Origin: Nonomuraea fuscirosea
GTDB lineage: Bacteria; Actinomycetota; Actinomycetes; Streptosporangiales; Streptosporangiaceae
DNA length: 64,000 bases
NCBI RefSeq assembly: GCF_003001935.1
Contig: NZ_PVNG01000026.1
Coordinates: forward strand, 62,001-126,000
Direction of reading: 5' to 3'
The notes under the pieces were generated by a model. The model was given only the letters and a program-made list of their open reading frames with translations. It searched no databases and was not told the origin of the DNA. The translations under genes and the position numbers were made by a program. Numbering within the stretch: the stretch's first letter is position 1; every line of letters starts with the position of its first letter. Below, one piece after another: positions 58,431-64,000 of the stretch.

Positions 58431-59446
58431 CAGTGCAGCAGGAGCAGTTCGGCGGAGAACCCGGGTCCCAGCGCCATCAGCAGGGCGGGGGTGCCGGCCC
58501 GGCCGCGCGTCTCCTGGAGGACGTGCAGCACGGAGACCGAGGACAGGTTGCCGTGCTCGCGCAGGGAGCGCCAGGTGACGTCCAGGGCCTTGGGCTCCAG
58601 GTTCAGGGTCTGGAGGATCTTGTCGATGACCTTCGGGCCGCCGGGGTGACAGACCCAGCTCGCGACCTGCTCGGGGGTCAGGCCGTAGTCGGCCAGGAAG
58701 GCCTTGATGTCGGCGGCCAGCACCTGCTCCACGAAGTCGGTCAGGTCCGCGTCGAGCACGATGCGGAAGCCGTGGTCGCCGACCTCCCAGCCCATGAGGT
58801 GCTCGGTGCCGGGATAGAGGCGGCTGCGGGTGGCCACGACCTCGGGGCCGCGCCCGCGCCCCGTGGCCACGACGGCCGCCGCGCCGTCGCCGAACAGGCC
58901 GCTGGCGACCAGGTTGGCGATCGAGGTGTCGTCGCGCTGGATCGTCAGCGAGCACAGCTCCACGCACACCAGCACGGCGACGTGGTCGGGCCAGCCGCGC
59001 AGGTAGTCGTGCAGCCGGGCGAGCCCGGACGCGCCCGCCGCGCAGCCCAGCCCGAAGACCGGCACCCGTTTCACGTCGGGCCGCAGTCCCATCCGCTGGG
59101 CCAGCCTGGCGTCGAGCGAGGGCGTGGCCAGGCCGGTGGTGGAGCAGAACAGCAGGTGATCAACCTTCTCCGGAGCGATGTCCGCCTTGCGCAGCGCGCC
59201 TGCCATGGCCTGCTCGCCGAGTTCCAGGGCCAGCTCGACGTAGGTGTCGTTGGCCCGGCCGAAGGAGTCGAGCTTGGCGTAGTCGGCCAGCGGCAGCGCC
59301 AGGTTGCGGCCCTCCACCCCGGTGGCCGCGTGGAAGTGCCGCAGCAGTTCCTCGTCACAGCTGGTCAGCCGGGAGAACGCCTCGGTGATCTCCGCCTGCT
59401 CATAGCGGTGATCAGGCAAAACGGTCTGTACTCCCGAGATATGCAT
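58427..59446 (-). CDS. Type III polyketide synthase
   Basis: The 339-residue protein has the chalcone-synthase-type triad: Cys135 in FGLGCAAGAS, His267 in WVCHPGGP and Asn300 in REHGNLSS. It joins malonyl-CoA units onto an acyl-CoA starter to form an alkylresorcinol or alkylpyrone. Sequence cannot fix starter or product, but the ICMT partner resembles the SrsA/SrsB phenolic-lipid pair rather than the RppA (THN synthase) type. ATG at 59446 (MHISGVQ) has GGAGAGGAGT upstream. A fatty acyl starter made in the same cell, for example from 10-methyl or long-chain acids, is possible but unproven. Confidence 0.93.
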   Translation of the reverse strand: MHISGVQTVLPDHRYEQAEITEAFSRLTSCDEELLRHFHAATGVEGRNLALPLADYAKLDSFGRANDTYVELALELGEQAMAGALRKADIAPEKVDHLLFCSTTGLATPSLDARLAQRMGLRPDVKRVPVFGLGCAAGASGLARLHDYLRGWPDHVAVLVCVELCSLTIQRDDTSIANLVASGLFGDGAAAVVATGRGRGPEVVATRSRLYPGTEHLMGWEVGDHGFRIVLDADLTDFVEQVLAADIKAFLADYGLTPEQVASWVCHPGGPKVIDKILQTLNLEPKALDVTWRSLREHGNLSSVSVLHVLQETRGRAGTPALLMALGPGFSAELLLLHW

Positions 59447-59555
59447 ACTCCTCTCCTGCCGCTGAGAGGGCCCGGCTAACCTGCGTGCGCGCCGCCGCCC
59501 TGTCTGTCCAGGCCACACCGTGCCACCGCGTCGTTCTCGTGGCGGCGGCAGGGCT

Positions 59556-60644
59556 TCAGCGGGTGAGCCGCCAGAGCGAGGTCACCTCGGCGGCGCGGGC
59601 CGCGTGCAGCGGATCGGCCGTGTCGGCGGGCCGGTTGTGCCGCGGGGCGACGTCCAGGCGGGCGGCCACTCGCAGCCCCGCCCGGTCGAACTCCGCCAGC
59701 AGCTCCGCCCGGGTGCGCAGCCCGAGATGCTCGGCCAGGTCGGACAGGATCAGCCAGCCCTCGCCGGCCGGCTCCAGGTGCTCGGCCAGCCCGCCCAGAA
59801 AGCCGCGCAACATCCGCCCGCCGGGGTCGTAGACGGCGTGGTCGAGGGGTGAGGCGGGCTTGGCGGGCAGCCAGGGCGGGTTGCACACGACGAGCGGCGC
59901 GCGTCCCGGCGGGAACAGGTCGGCCCGCACGACCTCCACCTGCTCGGTGAGCCCCAGCCGGGCGACGTTGTCACCGGCGCACGCGACGGCACGGGGGTCG
60001 AGATCGGTGGCCACGACGTGGCGGACGCCGCGCCCGGCCAGCACGGCCGCCAGCACGCCGGTGCCGGTGCCGACGTCGAAGGCCAGCCGGTCGTCCTCCG
60101 GCAGCGGCGCCTGGGCGACCAGATCGACGTATTCGCCCCTGATCGGGGAGAAGACTCCGTGGTGGGGGTGGATGCGGGCGCCCAGCGCGGGAACGGGCAC
60201 GCCCTTCCTGCGCCACTCGTGCGCGCCGATCAGGCCGAGCAGTTCGCGGAGCTGGCCGGCTCCCGGCGGGGCGCCGGGGCCGTACACCTCGGCGCAGGCC
60301 GCGCGGACGTCGGGCGCCCTGCGCAGCGGCACGACGTTGTCCGCGGCGTAGGGGATGAGCAGCATGCCGAGCGTGCGGGCGCGCTGGGACCTGGCCTGGC
60401 GGTGGGCGGGGAAGCCGCCGGCGGGATCGGCCGGCTTGCAGCGGCGGCCCATGGCGCTCAGCAGCCGGCGGGCGTTGTGGAAGTCGCCGCGCCACAGCAG
60501 CGCGGTGCCCTCGCAGGCGAGCCGGTAGGCGGTGGCGGCGCGCATCCGGTCGTCGGCCACGACGACGCGCTCGGGAGGGGCGACCCCCGACGCCGTACGC
60601 CAGACCGCCGACCGTTCCTGCCCCGCCTCGCTCCACCGGATCAT
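59556..60644 (-). CDS. Class I SAM methyltransferase with NPPW motif
   Basis: The 362-residue protein has a roughly 180-residue N-terminal region (RAATAYRLACEGTALLWRGDFHNARRLLSAM, MGRRCKPADPAGG) and a C-terminal methyltransferase with LAFDVGTGTGVLAAVLAG (SAM motif I) and VVCNPPWLPA, the NPP(Y/W) motif of N-methyltransferases acting on glutamine, adenine or guanine. It resembles actinobacterial and proteobacterial RlmF/PrmC-type enzymes, and may target rRNA or a protein. ATG 60644 is used; a TetR-gene shadow extends the frame upstream. It precedes the PKS by 110 bases on the same strand, so co-transcription is possible but functional linkage is not obvious. Confidence 0.8.
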   Translation of the reverse strand: MIRWSEAGQERSAVWRTASGVAPPERVVVADDRMRAATAYRLACEGTALLWRGDFHNARRLLSAMGRRCKPADPAGGFPAHRQARSQRARTLGMLLIPYAADNVVPLRRAPDVRAACAEVYGPGAPPGAGQLRELLGLIGAHEWRRKGVPVPALGARIHPHHGVFSPIRGEYVDLVAQAPLPEDDRLAFDVGTGTGVLAAVLAGRGVRHVVATDLDPRAVACAGDNVARLGLTEQVEVVRADLFPPGRAPLVVCNPPWLPAKPASPLDHAVYDPGGRMLRGFLGGLAEHLEPAGEGWLILSDLAEHLGLRTRAELLAEFDRAGLRVAARLDVAPRHNRPADTADPLHAARAAEVTSLWRLTR

Positions 60645-60688
60645 GGCAACCGACCGTTTCACGGGCCGCGCGGTCGCGGCCACCTCTT

Positions 60689-61327
60689 TTACGGTAGGAG
60701 CCCCGCGGCCAGCGCGCGAATGCCCTTGGCGTACGTGTCGCGGGCGGTCAGCTCCTCCCACCGGCCGCCCACCTGGCCCAGCCGGGGGAACCGGCCGGCG
60801 TCGATCTCGGTGAACACCCGCTGCCTGAAGGTGCTCCCGCCCTGTTCGCGCCGCTTGCGCGCGGCCGCCCGCGCGCCGATCTCGCCGCTCGTGTAGTGCC
60901 AGACGATCCGGTACGCGTCCACCGCGTCCTCGAGCGTCAGCCCGCCGCGCATCGCCGCGTCGATGATCTGGTCCGGATACCACAGCGCCCCGACCGCGAA
61001 CAGGTCGTCGGCCCGCAGCACGTCCACGGCCCACGGATGGCGGGCCAGCGCGTCACGCATGGCCGTGGCCGCGGTCACCAGGCGCTCGCCCGGGTCGTCG
61101 GGCAGCTCGGGCCTGGGGGTGGCGGCGGCATGGTCGTCGAGCAGCAGCACGAGCAGCTCGTCCTTGTCGCGGACGTGATGGTAGATCGCCATGGCCGTGG
61201 TGCCGAGCTCTCCGGCCAGCCGGCGCATGGTCAGCGCGTCCACCCCGTCCGCCTCGATCACCCGCAGCGCGGCGGCCACGATGTCGGCCCTGGTGATCTT
61301 CGGCGGTCGTCCCGTTCGCGTAGGCAT
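60689..61327 (-). CDS. TetR family regulator (TetR-C class)
   Basis: The 212-residue protein begins MPTRTGRPPKITRADIVAAALRVIEADGVDALTMRRLAGELGTTAMAIYHHVRDKDEL, a TetR helix-turn-helix of the tetracycline-repressor subgroup, and has a C-terminal domain of the TetR_C class. ATG at 61327 is used. It is divergent from an MFS transporter; the 22-base gap contains a perfect palindrome TATACATGTATA overlapping the transporter start. It thus most likely represses the transporter and responds to a transported compound. Confidence 0.92.
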   Translation of the reverse strand: MPTRTGRPPKITRADIVAAALRVIEADGVDALTMRRLAGELGTTAMAIYHHVRDKDELLVLLLDDHAAATPRPELPDDPGERLVTAATAMRDALARHPWAVDVLRADDLFAVGALWYPDQIIDAAMRGGLTLEDAVDAYRIVWHYTSGEIGARAAARKRREQGGSTFRQRVFTEIDAGRFPRLGQVGGRWEELTARDTYAKGIRALAAGLLP

Positions 61328-61344
61328 GCCGTCATGCTACTTTC

Positions 61345-61356
61345 TATACATGTATA
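61345..61356. promoter_or_regulatory. Perfect palindrome TATACATGTATA overlapping the MFS start codon
   Basis: The 12-bp palindrome contains the ATG start (61350-61352) of the MFS gene and lies 18 bases from the tetR start codon. It is the natural operator for the divergent TetR; binding would also cover the transcription start if the MFS mRNA is leaderless. Confidence 0.7.
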
Positions 61357-62672
61357 AAAACTCATGGGTCGTAGCGGTCCTCGCGTTCGCGGTGGCCGTG
61401 GGTTCCCTTCAGATGACCGTGGTCGTGCCGCTGCTGCCGGGTCTCGAACGGCAATGGCACCTCTCGTCCACCACCGCCTCCTGGGCGCTCACCGCCGGGC
61501 TGCTGTCGGGTGCCGTGTCCATCCCGCTGCTGTCGCGGCTCGGCGACATGTACGGCAGACGCGCCGTCTCGCTGGTCGCCCTCGGCCTGCTCGTCGTGGG
61601 ATCGGCGCTCAGCGCCGTGGCCGGCACGCTGGCCCTGCTCATCGCCGGCCGGGTGCTCCAGGGCGCCGCCGCTCCCCTGCTCGCCCTGGCCATCGGCCTG
61701 GTCAGGCAGATCGTGCCCGCGCACCGCCTGCCGGGCGCCATCGGCGTGCTCAGCGCGACCATCGGCGTCGGCAGCGGCGGTGGCGTCATCCTGGCGGGCC
61801 TGGTCGACGGCGACCACCGGGCGGTGTTCTGGCTGCTGACCGGGCTCGGGCTGCTGAGCTTCGCCCTGGTCGCGGTCGTCGTGCGGGAGGAGCCCGCGCG
61901 CGGGGCCGGGCGGCCCGACCTGGCGGGTGCGGCGCTGGTCACGGTGTGGCTGGTCTGCCTGCTGCTCGCGATCAGCAAGGGCGCGGCCTGGGGCTGGACG
62001 TCGCCGCTGACGCTGGGCCTGTTCGCCGCGGCCGCGCTGGTCGCCGCCCTGTGGGTGGTGACCGCCCGGCGCACCGCGGCGCCGCTGATCGAGATCCCCA
62101 TGCTGCTGCACCGGGGGACGGTGGGGGCGACCGTGGCGTCGTTCCTGCTGGGGTTCGCCCTGTTCGCGGCGCTCACCACGGTCTCGGCGCTGGCCCAGGG
62201 CGCGCTCGGGGCCTCGGTGCTGCAGGTCGGGATCTACCTGCTGCCGACGACGGTGCTGATGCTCGTGGTCTCGCTACTGGCGGGCCTGCTGATGCGCCGG
62301 TTCACCGCCTCCGCCCTCGTCGCGGGCGGCTCGGCGCTGGTGGCGGCCGCCACGCTGTGGCTGGCGCTGTCCGGCCCCTCCAGCCCCGCCCTGTACGGCG
62401 CCGCGACCGTACTCGGCCTGGGCATGGGCCTCGGCTACGCGGCGCTCGGCACGATGGCCGTCGAACACGTGGAACCCGCCAAGACCGCCGCGGCCGGCGG
62501 CGTGAACGCCCTGGTCAGGGTGATGGGCGGCAGCGTGGCCGGCGCCGTGGGCGCGATGGTCCTGTCGACCGGCGGCGCCGGCTGGAGCTTCGCCGTCGCC
62601 GCGGCGGCGGCCCTGCTGGCGGCCCTCTTCGCCGCCGTCTACGGACGACTCTCCAGCAAGACACTGGCATGA
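61350..62672 (+). CDS. MFS transporter
   Basis: The 440-residue protein is a major facilitator with helix 1 SWVVAVLAFAVAVGSLQMTVVVPLLPGLERQW, LSRLGDMYGRRAVSLVALGLLVVG (loop 2-3 motif) and GRVLQGAAAPLLALAIGLVRQIVP (DHA1/DHA2-like motif C area). It has about 12-14 hydrophobic segments, fitting a drug/H+ antiporter. ATG at 61350 lies inside the TetR operator. It is the divergent partner of tetR (60689-61327) and is probably induced by its substrate. Confidence 0.9.
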   Translation: MYKNSWVVAVLAFAVAVGSLQMTVVVPLLPGLERQWHLSSTTASWALTAGLLSGAVSIPLLSRLGDMYGRRAVSLVALGLLVVGSALSAVAGTLALLIAGRVLQGAAAPLLALAIGLVRQIVPAHRLPGAIGVLSATIGVGSGGGVILAGLVDGDHRAVFWLLTGLGLLSFALVAVVVREEPARGAGRPDLAGAALVTVWLVCLLLAISKGAAWGWTSPLTLGLFAAAALVAALWVVTARRTAAPLIEIPMLLHRGTVGATVASFLLGFALFAALTTVSALAQGALGASVLQVGIYLLPTTVLMLVVSLLAGLLMRRFTASALVAGGSALVAAATLWLALSGPSSPALYGAATVLGLGMGLGYAALGTMAVEHVEPAKTAAAGGVNALVRVMGGSVAGAVGAMVLSTGGAGWSFAVAAAAALLAALFAAVYGRLSSKTLA

Positions 62673-62745
62673 CCGGCCGGACGCGCACCCTTCCCGAGAA
62701 CGCGGAGGCGCGCGAGCGGCCCCGGCGGGTCGTACGGTGGCCTTC

Positions 62746-63513
62746 ATGACCTTCGCCGGCACCCCCCGCCCGCGCCCGCGCTGGTACCACGCGGCCACCG
62801 ACCTCGACGACTTCGCCATCGTCAGCTACCGGGTGGAGGCCGCCGCCCTGGCCGCACACCTGCCGAGGGGGTTCGAGCCGATGGAGATGACCTTCGCGGA
62901 CGGACCCGGCGCCCTGGTCTCGGCCGTGGCCTTCACCGACCGCGACTTCCACTTCCGGTTCCTGCCCCAGGTGGGCATCGACTGCGGGCAGATCAACTAC
63001 CGGGCCTACGTCACGGCGTTCGGCCGGCCCGGCGTCTGGTTCTTCGGCACGGCGCTCGACCATCCCGTGGTGGCGATCCCCCAGCACCTGTGGGGCATGC
63101 CGTGGCGCCGCGACCGCATCCGCGTCGAGGCCGACTGGGACGCCGCGCCCGCCCGGTGGCGGCTGACGGCCGGCGACGCCCGCTGCGCGGCGACCGAATC
63201 GCCGGAACCAGTCCTGCTCGACGGGTTCACCGGCGAGCAGGACTGGCTCGAACGGCTCACCCACCCCACCCTGGGCTGGTACCGGCGCAGGGACGGGCTG
63301 GTCGGCACCTACAGCATCTGGCACCCGGTGATGCGGCCGCGCCACCTGACGGCGACGGAGGCCAGGTTCCCCGTCTTCGAGCGCCTCGGCCTGATCACCG
63401 AGGACAGCCGGCCGCACTCGGTGCTGGCCCAGCCCAGCCTGCGGTTCGACATCCACACCCCGCCGCGCCGCTTCCGCCCTCAGATGAGCACCCCCGGGTT
63501 CAGCACGCCCTGA
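62746..63513 (+). CDS. DUF2071-like protein
   Basis: The 255-residue protein has the features I associate with the acetoacetate decarboxylase-like/DUF2071 fold: RWYHAATDLDDFAIVSYRVEAAALAAHLPRGFEPME, LVSAVAFTDRDFHFRFLPQVGIDCGQINYRAYV, VWFFGTALDHPVVAIPQHLWGMPW and WHPVMRPRHLTATEARFPVFERLG. The role is unknown; some members bind small ligands. ATG at 62746 is used, with a GTG 9 bases upstream. Its 3' end overlaps the convergent oxidase by 34 bases. Confidence 0.75.
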   Translation: MTFAGTPRPRPRWYHAATDLDDFAIVSYRVEAAALAAHLPRGFEPMEMTFADGPGALVSAVAFTDRDFHFRFLPQVGIDCGQINYRAYVTAFGRPGVWFFGTALDHPVVAIPQHLWGMPWRRDRIRVEADWDAAPARWRLTAGDARCAATESPEPVLLDGFTGEQDWLERLTHPTLGWYRRRDGLVGTYSIWHPVMRPRHLTATEARFPVFERLGLITEDSRPHSVLAQPSLRFDIHTPPRRFRPQMSTPGFSTP

Positions 63514-64000
63514 GGGTCGAGCGCGGTCTTGGCCGCCTTGAGCGCCAGCGCGAACGGGTCGGGCCGCTGCCGGTCGTAGAAGGGCCGGTGGTCGCGGCCC
63601 ACCGCGTGGTGGTGGGTGATCGTGCCGCCCATGCGCAGCACCGTCTCGGAGACGCGGCGCTTGAGGTCGTCCCACTGCTCCAGCTCGGCGCCCTTCTCCG
63701 CGGGCACGATGATCGTGTAGTACGGCGCGGGCCCGTCGGGGTAGGCGAAGGCCAGCCGGCAGGTCGTCGTCCCGGCCTCGCCCTCCGCCATGACGGCCTC
63801 GTGCAGGGCGGGGAAGCGGTCCCAGGTGACGGCCGTCTCGATGGTCTCGGCGATCACGCCGAGGCCCGGATAGGCGTTGCGCAGGTACGGCATCCGGGTG
63901 AAGGCCCCCTTCCACACCTGGTCCTGGCTCTGGTCCTGGCTCTGGTCCTGGCGTGCCGCCCCGGCCACGCCGCCGTGCCACGAGACGATCTCCAGTGCCC
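63480..64000 (-). CDS. FAD-linked oxidase, C-terminal part (alkyldihydroxyacetonephosphate synthase-like; cut by window edge)
   Basis: The frame opens at the right window edge (upstream part not included) and reads to a stop at 63480. It contains RMPYLRNAYPGLGVIAETIETAVTWDRFPALHEAV, CRLAFAYPDGPAPYYTIIVPAEKG and GGTITHHHAVGRDHRPFYDRQRPDPFALALKAAKTALDPQGVLNPGVLI. The THHHAxGxDHxxF and NPGVL phrases are the C-terminal FAD-oxidase signature of ADHAP synthase-like proteins. The actinobacterial members may make ether lipids or oxidise other hydroxy acids. A DQSQDQSQDQ insertion (63935-63955) is unusual. Confidence 0.85.
   Translation of the reverse strand, partial: ALEIVSWHGGVAGAARQDQSQDQSQDQVWKGAFTRMPYLRNAYPGLGVIAETIETAVTWDRFPALHEAVMAEGEAGTTTCRLAFAYPDGPAPYYTIIVPAEKGAELEQWDDLKRRVSETVLRMGGTITHHHAVGRDHRPFYDRQRPDPFALALKAAKTALDPQGVLNPGVLI

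Overview
The window is very GC-rich DNA dense with actinobacterial gene families: a GuaB1-type CBS-containing reductase, a DUF574 methyltransferase, a CGNR zinc-finger protein, a mycothiol-family DinB protein, DUF4192, an EI24 protein, a LexA box of the CGAAC-N4-GTTCG type, and an oxidoreductase/methyltransferase pair for 10-methyl branched fatty acids. The inference is a filamentous actinomycete chromosome, plausibly Streptosporangiaceae (Nonomuraea-like). No plasmid or phage backbone is visible. One tRNA gene, tRNA-Ala(GGC), is present.

Region 1 (1-6341) is a catabolic locus. A GMC oxidoreductase, a cytochrome P450 and an epoxide-hydrolase-like protein read leftward, a second P450 is cut by the window edge, and an acyl-CoA-ligase-like enzyme reads rightward from a shared control region with a TetR-type operator. 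The 3' scar of an IS605/TnpB element lies between the second P450 and its apparent promoter. Region 2 (6447-13030) holds a phosphotransferase-fold protein and secreted carbohydrate-active proteins: a CE1 esterase with CBM2, and a 1116-residue PA14/propeller/CBM35/DUF1080 protein. Both have GAAA..TTTC-type sites in their promoters. Region 3 (13207-19782) carries the 10-methyl fatty acid pair, a Ser/Thr kinase overlapping a 2-hydroxyacid dehydrogenase, and an alpha-methylacyl-CoA racemase family enzyme.

Region 4 (19831-27806) has a divergent monooxygenase/TetR pair with duplicated operators, GuaB1, an SDR, an FKBP isomerase, an ATP-dependent DNA ligase, and an RlpA-like wall protein behind a CRP-like site. 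Region 5 (27810-33470) is a decay zone: a hydrolase fragment with an internal stop, short tandem repeats, an intact TetR/MFS pair sharing operators, and a deletion scar that joins the 3' halves of a LysR gene and a frameshifted SDR gene. Region 6 (33475-45087) is house-keeping-like: DUF1707/DUF4870, DUF4192 with a repeat-rich N terminus flanked by minisatellites, EI24, Maf, DUF937, FtsH, a PTH2-type hydrolase and others.

Region 7 (45084-53861) contains regulator/transport/detoxification modules: GlxA-type regulator, MFS, TetR-flavin monooxygenase, CGNR-VOC-PNPOx, a MarR-GNAT fusion, and a small leaderless gene under a perfect LexA box next to tRNA-Ala. Region 8 (54021-64000) has a YfbK-like lipoprotein, a leaderless asparagine-synthase-like gene, a type III PKS operon (PKS, ICMT-type methyltransferase, DinB-like protein), a TetR/MFS pair, a DUF2071 protein and the C-terminal part of an FAD-linked oxidase. 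The strongest candidates for something undescribed are the LexA-controlled small protein (53425-53673), the nested operator array at 51114-51182, and the type III PKS operon with a DinB-like partner.
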